From the NCBI RefSeq assembly GCF_003144115.1, contig NW_020312003.1, positions 62,001 through 126,000 of the forward strand: DNA of 64,000 bases. The letters run 5' to 3'. Below the pieces are notes generated by a model. The model was not told where the DNA came from and did no database searches. It saw nothing but the letters and a program-made list of their open reading frames with translations. This DNA is from Tilletiopsis washingtonensis. Taxonomy: Eukaryota > Basidiomycota > Exobasidiomycetes > Entylomatales. How positions within the stretch are numbered: position 1 is the first letter of the stretch; every line of letters starts with the position of its first letter. Shown here piece after piece: positions 10,753 to 21,784 of this stretch. The position numbers and the translations under genes are program-made.

Positions 10753-13700
10753 ATGGCGCTCGACCCGGCCGCGCCGCTGGTGCAGCTCGTGCTGCTGCGC
10801 CCCGTCGCTGCCGCCGCTGCCGACGACGCCGGCGCCGCCGTGCCCGAGCTGGCGCCGCTGTGCGCGCGCCTGCGCTCGCTGCACCCCGGCGCGCGCCTGC
10901 GCATCGCCCACGTCGCATACACCGACGGCCTCCTGGCCCTCGGCTCCACGGGCGCATGGCGCGACGAGGCGGCCGCGGCGCTCAAGTATGACGAGCCGCT
11001 GGAGGACATGTGCATGCACCTCGACGGCGCACAGGGCAGTGCCGTGGCCAAGGCGCACGTGCTCACCGGCCTCGGCGCTGCGATCGAGGTGAGTGCGCAG
11101 AGCGAGGCGAAGCCAGAGCTCTCGGACACATCGGAGTGGGCGTAGCGGGCGTCAGCGAAGCGCAAGGCGGACCGAGAGCCTTCGGACCCACCGGAGTGTG
11201 TCGAAAGAATCTTGAGCTCACCCATACGGCTGCCAGAAACTCGCCCCCGCGCCCGAGGCCTACTCGCCGCTGCTGCCGGCGCCGCCGAGCGTCGTGGCGC
11301 GCCTGATCCTGCATCTCGCCGCGCCGCTCGCGCTCTCCTTTGAGCCCGTGCCGCGCGCCGGCTTCTCGTCGTCGCACCCGTGGGACATCGCCTCCGTCGC
11401 CGCGGCGCTCAAGGAGCACGGCATCCACTTCTCCACGCTGCTCCGCCCCGCCGCGGGCGACGGCAGCTTCGACGATGCGCGCAAGCTGCACACGTCCGTC
11501 TCGACCGCCGAGGACATGCCTGCGGCAGATGTCTCGGCGCTGCTCTCTTCATCAGCTAGCGGGACTGCGCTGCTGCGCGGTTTTGCGCCCTCTCGAAGCG
11601 GGGTGCCGCCAGCTGCCGCACCCGCGCCAGCTGCGCCCGCGCCGCAGCCCGGTGCAGCACCCAACAAGATCACACTGCCGCCGTCCATCGTGCAGGATCC
11701 GCAGGCACGCATTGCGCTGCAGAAGCTCATGTTCGTGCAGACGCACTTCCAGGGCATCGCCAAGAATGCCAATGCGGCGCTCGAGGCGATGAGCGCCGCG
11801 GGCAATCCAGATCCGGCGCGGCGCAAGGGGCTGGAGAAGATCAAGTCGGACGGTGAGTTGGTCTGGGACTGCCGGCAGCCCGTAGCGGTGACTCACGCGC
11901 CGCTGTCCAGTGCGCACCGCTCTTGAGCAGGTGCATGCGCAGGCCAAGATTGTCACCACCGGCGCGCCCATTCCCGACAGCAACATGTTCTTCGGCCTGC
12001 TCTCCGTGCTGCACCGCGACGCCGAGCTCTGCAGCATCGCGTCGGGCGTGTCGGAGGCGGTGCTCAAGATTGCGCGCCAGGCGGCAGAGTCGGCGAAGCT
12101 GCAGATGCAGCAAGCTGCCGCCAACGCTGGAGCGAAGCCGGCTGCTGGCTCGGCGCCAGGAGCTGTGCCTGGTGCGCCGCAAGCTGCGACTGCTCCACAG
12201 CAGGCTCCAGGCGCGAGCGGTCCCCCCTCTGTGTGGTCGGGCAGCATCTGCTGGACCATCACCGACGCGACTGGGACGAAGCGCGAAGTCTCGACGGTGA
12301 GTGCGATGCGGGCTGCGGTGCTCGACTGCGTCTGAAGCTCCGCATCTAGATGGTCTCGGCCAATGTCAGCGCCAAAACGCCCAAGGATTCGCTGTGAGTC
12401 GCCTGACTATCTCTCTGCGGGCGTCCACTGATCCTCGAGCGCTTCTCAGCGTGCTGCCCTGGCCTGCGCGCCTGACCATTGCGCAAGTGTCCAGTCTCGA
12501 TCTTGCGTCTCTGCACAGCTACGTGGCGGCGCATCAAGTGCCCGCCATTCTCTTCGCGACGAAGCAGGCCGTGCCCGGCGAGCCGCCGCTGCCGCTGGCG
12601 AACGAGCGCATCTACACGACGCTGGCCAACATGCTGCGCGAGCGCAAGTCGTGCGCGTTCATTCCACATGGCGCGCCCGGCGCCGGCATCGTGCTCGTCG
12701 CCACGCCCGTCAGCGCACCGGGCACGCCATCGCCGCCTCGGCTGCTGGGCCTGGTCTTCAAGGACCAAGTGCCATTGGCGCAGATGGCGCAGGTCGCCCA
12801 GCAGCGGGCGCAAGCCGCACAGCAGGCGCAGGCGGCAGCCGGCGGCCCGCCGATTACCACATCTGTCGCTCCGCCAGCGCCGCCGTCCGCTGCGCCGCTT
12901 TCCGTCTCCATACCGCCAGCCACGCAGCCCACCTCCGCACTGGGCAGCGCGCCGGGCAGTGCCGCTCCGCCACAAGCGCTGTTTCAGGCGCAGGCCACAC
13001 CTCCAGCGCCGACGCAGCCCGTCTCGCTCCAGGCCGCGCAGCAGCTTGCCATGCAGCGGCAGCTGGCCGCGAACCTCATGCGCCAGCGGGCCGCCGGCGC
13101 CGGCCCAGCAGGTGCAGCTCCTGCCCTGGCCAGCCCGACGGCGGCCAACAATCCGCTGCAGCAGGCGCAGGCGCTGGCGCAGACGCAGTTCATGCACCAG
13201 CAGGCGCAGCAGGCCGCCCAGGCAGTGGCACGCCAGATGCAGGCGCAGCAGATGCGTCCTGGACAGCCACAGGTCCCTCTCGGACAGCCGCCGCCGCAGC
13301 AAGCGCCGCAGCCGCCGCAGCAACAGCAGCAGCAGCTCTGGGGCAATCTCGGTGGCTTCGACATGTCGCAGGCCAGCGCGCCGCAGCCGCCCATGCTCAA
13401 CACTGCGTTCCTCAACGCGTTCAACTTCGACCCCAACGCCGGGCAGCCGCAGATGCAGATGCAGGGCGGCATGGGCCAGCCGAACATGGGCCAGCCGCAG
13501 TCCGGCGGACAGGGCTGGAACATCCCGGGCTCGGCCGGCATGTCGAACATGGGCGGCGCGCCAGGTGCATGCGCCATCAGCGCGGCCGATGCTGCTGCTC
13601 TAGCTGCTTCCCTGGGCCTCAGCGTTGATGGCCTCAAACAGCCGCCGCAGCCGCAGGGCCAATTTCAGGGCGGCATGGGCGGCATGCCGCAGATGATGCA

Positions 13701-13848
13701 GCCGGGGCAGCCCGGCGGCATACCCATGGCGCAGCCGCAGGGCTGGGGTGCGCCCAACGCATTCGGCAGCAACCAGAACCTCGGCGATCCGGGCAGTGAC
13801 TTTGCTCTGCTGCAGCAGATGCTTAACAACGGCGGACAGCCGCGATAG
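10753..13848 (+). CDS. MED25: Mediator subunit 25-like protein (vWA plus PTOV-like domain)
   Basis: Spliced gene. The N-terminus (VQLVLLRPVAAAA, LRIAHVAYTDGLLALGS, AVAKAHVLTGLGAAIE, then LILHLAAPLALSFEP after a 148-nt intron at 11089-11236) has the length and spacing of the degenerate von Willebrand A fold of MED25, including the ...EGL-x-x-AL-like helix. A linker with QKLMFVQTHFQGIAKNANAA and VRTALEQVHAQAKIV follows. The middle domain starts PSVWSGSICWTITDATGTK and continues VLPWPARLTIAQVSSL, QVPAILFATKQ, CAFIPHGAPGAGIVLVA, LLGLVFKDQVPL, the layout of the MED25 PTOV/activator-binding domain (W-S-G start, closing ...GLI/GLV strand). The last 350 residues are Gln/Ala/Pro/Met-rich, with many QAQ and QPQ runs, as expected for a Mediator tail subunit. 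Known role: bridging activators to Mediator. Identification rests on fold order rather than high identity. Confidence 0.68.
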
Positions 13849-13925
13849 CTCCCCTTGCGGCGATGTCGCTCGCGTGTGCGGTAATACCAGAGTGACATTA
13901 GCGAGCCGCGTGCGTGAGAAAGTCG

Positions 13926-15852
13926 TCATCGGGCCCAGAGGAAGCTTGCGCCGCTGCCGAGCGCCAGGCCGACGGTGAGCCAGAAGGAGATGATCGTCGC
14001 AGCAAGACTGGCGAGGAGAGCGTGTCAGTGTATGTCGCGCCTGCAAAGATGACAGCTGCTACTCACGGACGCTCGTCCTCCTTGACGCCGGGCCGCTTGG
14101 GGCCGGAGATGAAGATGCTCGTGCTCAGCACGCCGTTGGAGAGGCCGAGGAGCACCATGAGCGCAAAGAAGGTGGCGTCGCCAAAGCGCGCCGCCCGTCC
14201 CGCCGTCGCCGCGACAGCGACGGCCGCCACGACTGCGCGACGACCCGGCGTGTCCGCGGCGGCGTGCGAGACGTTGCAGAGCGGCAGGAGGCCGAGGAAG
14301 CCCTCGCGCATGCCGCTCCAGAAGATGATGGCGCGGCGCGCCTCGAGGAGGAAGAGGCGCGGCAGCAGCGTGGGCAGCATGCGTCCGACGAGGTCGCCGG
14401 CGTTGAAGAGCACATAGTGCAGCGCCACGAAGACGAGCGGGTCGCGCCACCTCGGCTCGTCCTCGGGCGGCGTCGCCGTGGGCCACGGCCGCACGCGGCT
14501 GCTGAGCGACGGAAAGACGGCGATCGTGACGATGAAGCACCAGGCAATGCACACGCTCATCGCAATCACCTGCGACTGCACACTGCGGATGCGAGCGGCG
14601 CCGTCGCGCATCGAGTGCGGGATGTAGCGTCCGAAGCCCTTGCCTTCCTCCCAGCCCGCCGTGCGCGGGTCGCTGCCGACGCTCAGCGGCGCGCCGGCCG
14701 GCGAGACCAGCTCTCGCGCCCGAGCCTGCCGCGCCGAGACGGCACGGTAGAGTGCCGAGCGCGAGAGGAGCACGATGACGACGAGACTGAGCAGCATGAA
14801 GACGGCGCTCCAGGTGAAGAAGACGACGGCCGAGTCGCGCGCCTCGAGGCGTGCGTCGGGCACCTTGTGGCCCAGCGCTACGGCGGAGCGGGCCTCAGCC
14901 TGGGCCGCCAGCGTTGCGAAGAGCTGGATGAGAGAGACGACTACTCCCTGCGCGCATCTTGTCAGAGAGGTGCCAGCACAGGCGCTGAGCTGCGACACTC
15001 ACCACCACGCCCTGGCCGGCGAGCATCAGGCCCATCGGCCGCGCGCCGAACGTAGAGCTGAGTGCCACGACGGCACTCTGCAGGTACGCCGTGGCGGCAG
15101 CCATGACGGCCGCGACTGCCAGCAGCGCCGGGAATACAGCCTGTCCGTCGGCGCGCGGCGTCTTGGGTGCCGCGTCGCCGGCGTGCACGCTGGGGCCCAG
15201 CTGGTGCAGGAAGACGTAGGCGGCCAGCAGGACGAGAGCGGCGAGCACGGTGATGCCGGAGCGCAGCATGCGCCGCAGCGGCGTCGTGCTCTCGAGCGTG
15301 GCGGTGGCGTGGGCGCCAAAGATGATCGTGCCGGCGTTATACGTGAGCACGCTGCGGTGGAGACATCAGCGCGAGGCCCAGAGGAGCGGCATGCCCGGCA
15401 CACGCGACTCACATCCAGCTCATGAAGCTGGCCTCGTACGCCGAGCCGGCGAGCAGGGCGCGGTAGTACTCCGACGGCGTGATGAGCGTGTTGCTGCTCG
15501 GCACAGCGTCAGCGATGTGTGCCGCAGCGGCATCGCACTCAGCACCGGCCACTCACAAGGGCAGCAGCACGGCGGCGCCGAGCGTGCCGAACGCCGCATA
15601 CACGCACAACCGGCCGACGGTGCTGAGCTGGCGCCACTCATCGGTCGCCTCTGCGCCGTGCTGCATGGCGCCCTCGCGCTCTGCCACCGCCGCGCCATGC
15701 TCCGCCGCCGCGCTGTGGTCCTCGTCGCCGCCGTCGCCGTCGCGCGGCAGGGCGGCATAGCCGTTGTGCGGCTGGCGCGACCAGACGTTGGGCAGGTGGA
15801 AGGTGAAGCCGGCGAAGCGCGACGCCGACGGCCGGCGCTCGTCGTGTGCCAT
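13926..15852 (-). CDS. Equilibrative nucleoside transporter (ENT/SLC29, Fun26-like)
   Basis: Starts at the ATG at 15852 (MAHDERRPSASRFAG). An N-terminal soluble part with an Asp/His-rich patch is followed by about eleven hydrophobic segments. Recognisable ENT stretches are VYAAFGTLGAAVLLPL, FMLLSLVVIVLLSRSALY, MSVCIAWCFIVTIAVFPSLS, FVALHYVLFNAGDLVGRMLP, and, near the end, LMVLLGLSNGVLSTSIFI. FNAGDLVGR corresponds to the conserved FN-x-x-D-x-x-GR signature of ENTs. The last exon, read from about 13998 to 13926, gives LAATIISFWLTVGLALGSG and ends FLWAR. Known role: facilitated movement of nucleosides across membranes; the yeast homologue Fun26 is vacuolar. It is divergent from URM1 with 231 bp between starts. 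Confidence 0.88.
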
Positions 15853-16083
15853 GCTGGCGGGCGGGGCAGCAAGAGTGCCGGGTGTATGTGCGGTGCGGTG
15901 GAGCGTGTGGAGCAGAGGCAAGAGGCGCGAGCGCGAGCCGCCGGCTGACAGCTTGGCGCGGGGCGGCGTCGGGCCAGCGCGCACAGCCGCTGCACCCTTG
16001 GCCACGCTCGATGACGCGCTCTCTGCGTCTTGCTTCCCACGTCCACACCGCAGCAAGTCGAGCAGCAAGAGAAGCAGGCAGGC

Positions 16084-16656
16084 ATGGAGACGCTGCGCAT
16101 CAACATCGAGTTCGGGTGAGGCGCACTCGCAAGCACTCGCATTGCAGCAGCGTCCGCTGACCGGCCTCGCCCCCAGCGGCGGCACCGAGCTGCTCACCGC
16201 GACGCCCAAGCAGAAGACGCACGCGCTCACCGTGCCCGCCTGGGTCGACGACGCGGCCCTCGACGGCGTGCCCGTCACGGCACCCGCGCGCAGCGACGGC
16301 GACGCCACAGCAGCAGCGACAGAGGCCAAGCGGCGGCGCGCAGACATGCGCTTCCTGCTGCAGTACGTCGCGCACAACGTGCTCGTCGAGCGGCCCGAGA
16401 TGCTCGTCGAGGGCGACGGCGTGTGAGCAGAGCGCAAAGGATGCCACTTGCAGTGGACATGCTGACTGAACCGCTTCTTCTCGCAGCCGCGCAGGCGTGC
16501 TGGTGCTCATCAACGACTCGGACTGGGAGCTCGAGGGCGAGGGCGCCTACGTGCTGCAGGACGGCGACAGCGTCGCCTTCATCAGCACGCTGCACGGTGA
16601 GCGGCGCTTGTGCCGGCCTAGACCACCAGGCGCTGACGCTGCTCTCAGGCGGGTGA
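16084..16656 (+). CDS. URM1: URM1, ubiquitin-related modifier 1
   Basis: Four exons. Exon 1 is only 32 nt ([11 protein letters not shown]). The next exon reads [20 protein letters not shown] and, further on, [19 protein letters not shown]; after an intron comes [20 protein letters not shown] and [18 protein letters not shown]-stop. The last exon is just a few bases, completing the C-terminal Gly-Gly that is required for thiocarboxylation. Length, the [14 protein letters not shown] block and the exact GG end are diagnostic. Known role: sulphur carrier for 2-thiolation of wobble uridine in cytosolic tRNAs, activated by Uba4, and also a protein modifier (urmylation). An Ala/Asp-rich insertion of about 20 residues sits between strands 2 and the central helix. 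Confidence 0.95.
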
Positions 16657-17023
16657 GAATGCTCATGACATATGACACAAGCGCAGCGCGTGCGTAGCGC
16701 CGGGCTTCGCTGGACGAGCTTCATACTGTGGCCGGATGCTCTCGTCGGGACGCCGACATGCTGCTTGCAGAGCGAAGCAGCGCCGTCGCTCCGATGAGCG
16801 AGTCTCCGCCTAGCGCGCATCAGCGCAGGCAGCGACGGCGAGGTATGGCGTTCATTTCTTGGGTCCAGCGCGGCTCACGATGCGTTGCGCATCAATGCCT
16901 GCAGCTGCTCTATATAGGGTGTGCGGGAAGAGTTGGGCAGGGCGATGCCGCCACAGGAGGAGGAGATGGAGCAAAGAGCAGCAAGCTCAGTTGTGGCGCG
17001 GCGTGTGCAATACGCCGCATCAG
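16657..17023. other. Convergent intergenic region URM1 / CHO2
   Basis: About 370 bp between facing stop codons. It contains a TATATAG string at 16911-16917, but in a convergent region this is unlikely to be a promoter. No coding feature seen. Confidence 0.5.
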
Positions 17024-20000
17024 CTATTGCTGCGGCGCCAGGTTGGGGTGGAAGTGCGGATCGAGCAGGCGGCGCGCCTCGACGATGTCCTGCGCCAGGC
17101 GCCGCACGTTGGCCACGGCGACGACGACGTCGGGCGCATACTCGACGTCGAACGCCTGCTGGATGCCCGCGGCGATGCGCTTGGCCTGCGCGCGCTCCCA
17201 GATTGTAAAGTCGTCGGCGTCCTCGTCCGACTGCCGCCCGGCCGGCAGCTCTGTTGTGCCGGGCGCCGCCTGTGGACGCCCGGTCTGGGAGCGAGGCGCG
17301 TGCGTTGCGTCGCCCTCGAGAGCGTTCGTGACGATGCGACCGAGCGCGCGATATGTGTCGTCGAACGAGAGCACGTCTGACGGCTTGTCGACTGCGCAAC
17401 GGCCTCAGCTTTGTGCACCTCTGGCGGCACCCGCATCAGCGACTCACCGTACAGCTCGAGCTGCGCACTGCGCGCCAGCACGTTGTGCTTTGCATCGTGG
17501 TGGTAGCGGAACTCGTAGATGCCGGTCTGCCAGGGCAGGCGTGCGCCCTCGAAGAGCGCCGCGCCGTTCGCGCTGCTCGGCGACGGCAGCGGCTTGGAGC
17601 CGTCGTCGCCGGCAGCGGCGGGCGTGGCGGGCAGGGCGCCCGTGTGCACGTCGCCGTCCCACTCGTCGGCCATGACGCCGATCCACTTGCCGTGCGACGA
17701 GATCTTCGTCACGAGGCGGTGCTCGTCGTCGGCACCGCGTGGGCCGCCGAGCCGGCTCACGAGGTACACGCCGATCCAGTCGCGGCGCGAGTGCGACGAC
17801 GGCGCGCGCCACTTGACGTTGATGGCCTCGCCGAGGTGGAAGCGCATGTTGCCGCTCGCCGACGGCTGCACCTCGAGACGGTACTGGGACCGCTCGATCG
17901 TCGAGATGTCGTTGCCGACGCGGCTACGTACGGCGAGGTCAGCACAGATTCAGCAGGTGCTCGCGGTCTGACTTACACGATGAGCAGGCGGTCCTTGCTC
18001 TGCTGCAGCAGCGTGCGCGTATCTTGCAGCATGCCGTCGAACTTCGAGCCAAAGTCTTCGAGGCGCGTGCCCGCCTCGCGCTGGACGCGCTCGAGCTCGG
18101 CGCGCATCTCCTTGACGCGCGGGTGGTCCTGGGCAGCCTTGAAGAGGCCGGCGTTGCGCGTCGCCACGCCCTTGAGCTGCTTCGTGACGCCGCCCTCGCG
18201 CGACACGGCGGCCTGGCCGTAGAGCTTGCGCATGTGCGGGTTCTCGACGGCCGAGAGGAAGGCCCAGTGCGCCGCATGGCTGATGATGGCCATGCTCAGC
18301 GGCAGCTTGGAGCCGGAGATCAGGCTCAGGCCGAAGAACGCCGCCTGCCCCACGCTGCGCTCGGGCGAGTTGAGGAAGCGGAAGATGCCGACGGAGTGCA
18401 GCTGGTGCGGGAACTCGTCGATGAAGAAGTCGCCGTAGAGCCAGCCGAACGGGCCGAGCACGTTGTACGAGTCGTTGGCGGCCCACATGTGCACGGCGAT
18501 GAGCAGCAGGCCGACGACGTGGCGCAGCAGGTCCGTGCCGACGGTCCACTCGCGGCCCAGCGGCACGTAGCACTTCCAGCACAGCACACAGTACGACGTG
18601 TACGTCATGACGAGCGAGGTGTTGTAGATGACCTGGTGGCGGATAATCAGCGCCGCGATCGGCATTCCCTCTCGCCTCGACTCACCTTCCACGAGTCGAA
18701 AGCCTCGTACACCGCATCGCTGCTCTGGGCGTACGAGTAGTTCTTGAGGAAGTGGCGCACCATCCACTTGCTGTTGCTCTGCGCGTTGAGGATGGCGCCC
18801 AGGCCGCCCGAGTGGAAGGCGCGCCATGCAAGTGCGTTGAAGTAGGCGAGTGCAATGGCCCAGTTGCTGCCCATGTTGCTCGGCAGCAGCAGCGGGAAGA
18901 GCGCGTAGAAGGCGCCGACGAGCAGGAGGAAGTCGGTGCTGCGCAGCGGGTCGAGGTTCTTGAACACGACGACATCGCGGCGGAAGATGCGGTGGTGCAG
19001 GTCGTGCAGGTTCGTGGCCCGCGTGCGGCTCTCGCGCTCGGCCTGCATGCGCATCCGGATTGCCTCGTCCGAGCTGGCCGCAGGCGTCGGGCGCGGTGCG
19101 GCGCGGATCTCCTCGTCGTCTTCGGAGTCGGATGTCGGGGCTGAGGTGCCGTGCGTCGCTGACGGGGTCGGTGCCTCCGAGACGGCGCCGGAGCTCAGTG
19201 CGGGATGCGGCGAGGGCACCTCCGAGTCGGCACGCGGCCGTCTTGCCTCGCCCTGGCCCTTGGCAGCGTCCGCCGATGCGGCATTGTACGGAGCAGCGTG
19301 CAGCGGCACACGCGCAGCAAGTGGCTGAGTACGGCGAGTCAGCTGCTGAAACGGTGAGATGGCAAGGCGCACGCACCTTCTTCTCGCCATAGACGCGCTC
19401 GATGTGCGGGTTCTCGAACCATAGCAGGAAGGCGAACTGGCTGGCGTGTGCCGCGAGCGAGAGGAAGAGCACGGCGTACGAGCCCGACACGAGCGAGAGG
19501 CCGTAGTAGCCGGCGTAGCCGATCGAGTACATCACATGCGGCGCCTGCAGCGACGGGTGAGTAGGGTATCGTCGAAGCGTTCGCAGAGCAGACTCACCAG
19601 CTCATACACGCCGTCAAAGACGAGCGACTGGAGGCAAAGGAAGAAGCAGTCGCCCCAGTACCTGCACTCTCGCGTCAGCCTCGCCGGACTGAGCTCTAGC
19701 GACGGGTGCTCACCAGGCGTAGTCCTTGACGACACGATGAGCGTCCATCTTGACCCAGAGGTTGAAGAAGATGAGCGCCCAGCCAGCGGCCCAGCGCAAG
19801 ACGTGCATCATGACGCTGTGCCCCTCGGGCAGGCGCGTGCAGGAGAAGGCGAAGAGCGAGTAGGCCACGAACTGCGCCGAGCGTCAGACGAGGCTGCATG
19901 CAGGCCAATCGCGGCTGCTCACATCATTGAGCAGGATCACATCCACCATCGAGCGGAAGAGCAGCCAGATGTTGTACTCGACGGGCAGTTTCTGCAGCGC

Positions 20001-20687
20001 GTCAGAATAGCAGGACAGAGTATGGCCCAGCGATGCGGCTCACCTCGAACTCATAGCCGGCGCCCATCTTTGTCTCGAGGTGCTTGCGGATGGCGCCGTA
20101 CACCTTGGGCGCACGCTTGCTGTCCATCCAGCCCTCGCGCTTCACGACGCGGATGATCCAGCGGCGCTCGGACTGCTGCTTGAGCACCCAGCCGAGGCCG
20201 GCATTGTACGCCGCGCGCCAGAAGGCAAAGTAGAGCGCAAAGAAGACCTGAGCGCCGCGCCGCGGCAGCATGAAGAAGAGCACGATCTGCAGCGAGAGCG
20301 TCGCGATCGTCAGGATGTCGAGCGGCGTCTTGGGCGCCCAGGGCGAAAAGATCGAGGTGAGCATGTCCGGCGTCGTGGGCACCGGGAAGACTGCGAAGCG
20401 GACGTCAGAGAGGCTCTGCAGCACTTCTGCTAGCTAGGCGCAAGGGAAACTTGAGAGTACATCCTCAAACGCCTTAGCGAGCCACAGTGTCTCCAGCATG
20501 CCTCGTCCAGGCTGCACTCACCCGTGCCATCCGGCGTGCGGCCCAGCACATGCGGCTCCTTCTCCTCTGCGGCATCCTGCTTCCTCTGCGGGCTGACAGG
20601 ACGCTCCTGCCGCGCTGCGCCGTTGGCAGCAGCAGCGGCGCCGGTGCGCTGCCGCAGTCCGGCCGTGCCGCTGGCCGACGTGGCCAT
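17024..20687 (-). CDS. CHO2: Phosphatidylethanolamine N-methyltransferase CHO2
   Basis: Long multi-exon gene starting at the ATG at 20687 ([16 protein letters not shown]). Membrane segments in order include [80 protein letters not shown] and [20 protein letters not shown]. The protein holds two tandem methyltransferase-like membrane repeats, each ending in a similar cytosolic stretch ([20 protein letters not shown] and [20 protein letters not shown]), the known Cho2 arrangement. A long soluble tail follows, with [27 protein letters not shown] and [20 protein letters not shown] near the end, also typical of Cho2. Reaction: first AdoMet-dependent methylation of phosphatidylethanolamine in the ER on the way to phosphatidylcholine. 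Two of the repeat-linked loops carry Glu/Ser-rich insertions. The shape, length and repeats make this secure; a few exon borders are approximate. Confidence 0.92.
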
Positions 20688-21784
20688 GGCGCCGAGGCGG
20701 GAAGACAGGCGGAAGCGGATGCGAGAGAGCTCGCGGCCGGGAGTCACGCCGCTGCACAGAACTAGATGAGGTGGAGGTGAGGAGAGGTGTCGTCGATGCG
20801 CTAGACTAGTGGGTGAGATGCGGCAGAGGTGGTGGAGAGGTGAAAGGAGAGAAGCGAACAGAGCCGGAGCGTCGCGAGTCGTGCCGGCACGGCAGCGGAA
20901 CACGACAGCCGCACGCACCGAAGCGAGGGCACGAGCTTCTTCGCCTCGCACGCCGCCGGCCTCCTCCGCCTCGCCGACGGAGCAGACGCCCATCCCGTGC
21001 GGATTGCCCTCGTTCAGAGTACTAGGCATCCAATCACTTGCTAGCCACATCGTCCAGCAGCCAGGTACAAGGGACGCCAGCCGCCAGGGCAGCAGACATC
21101 GGAGCGAAGTGCGCAAGTGTGCAAGGCGGAGCTCGCTGTCCGGCATCCGGACCGCGCCGCAGCAGCTCTATCAACTTTGCGAGCCAGCGGCGCCGCCTCA
21201 CACCGAACGAGCTCTGATGTCTCTTTTGCACCCGACCCAACAAGCCTCGCCGCCGAGCAAGCGCGGCGTCGCTGCCGCACAAAAGAGCGCCTCGGCAAGC
21301 GAGAGCGGCGCGCGGCGCGGCGGCTGCTCTCTCACACCGCAACGCACCGCCGATCCGCACGCTCGTTTCTGGGGAAATAGCCCGCGGCACGCGCCCGGAG
21401 TCGCACGCGCAGCTGTCAACGCGGCGCTCGGACCGCACGCCAGCCAGTATATCCGGAGAGCGCCTGGGAACGCTTGCTGAGGGCCTAGGGCTGCCGCCAG
21501 AGGCCGCAAGTGACCGCAGGAGGGGCTGGATGAGGGAGGACACAAGCTGAGTGAGGGGGAAGGGGAGGGAGGAGGCAGACAGTGGCTTGGAGCGTCTCGA
21601 CTGCACGTGATGCCTGCGATGGCGGTCGGCTGTCTTCGGCGGCCCGGCCCGACGCAAGGTGCACGTGCCGCGCTGGCCATGCCTGAGTCCGAGAGCTGCC
21701 TCCACTCCTCCGCCCTCTCGCTGCCATCTTCTCACTTCGACCTCAGTTGCGCCCCTCGCTTCGCACTCGGGGCACGCGCCCAGC
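20688..21784. other. Divergent promoter region CHO2 / EAF-like
   Basis: About 1.1 kb between two start codons. Open frames cross it on both strands but show no conserved motif. A Ser/Cys-rich, CT-rich tract (21,700-21,760) lies just upstream of the EAF-like start. I did not identify inositol/choline-response sites. Confidence 0.5.

Noticed and set aside
776-13848. SPT3, bromodomain, EVE and MED25-like genes as a functional chromatin cluster
   Set aside because: They lie on both strands, are interrupted by a mitochondrial carrier gene, and belong to separate complexes. Proximity alone is weak evidence in a compact fungal genome.
16911-16917. TATATAG string as a promoter
   Set aside because: It sits between two convergent genes, where no transcript is expected to start. 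It may be part of a 3' end signal or chance.
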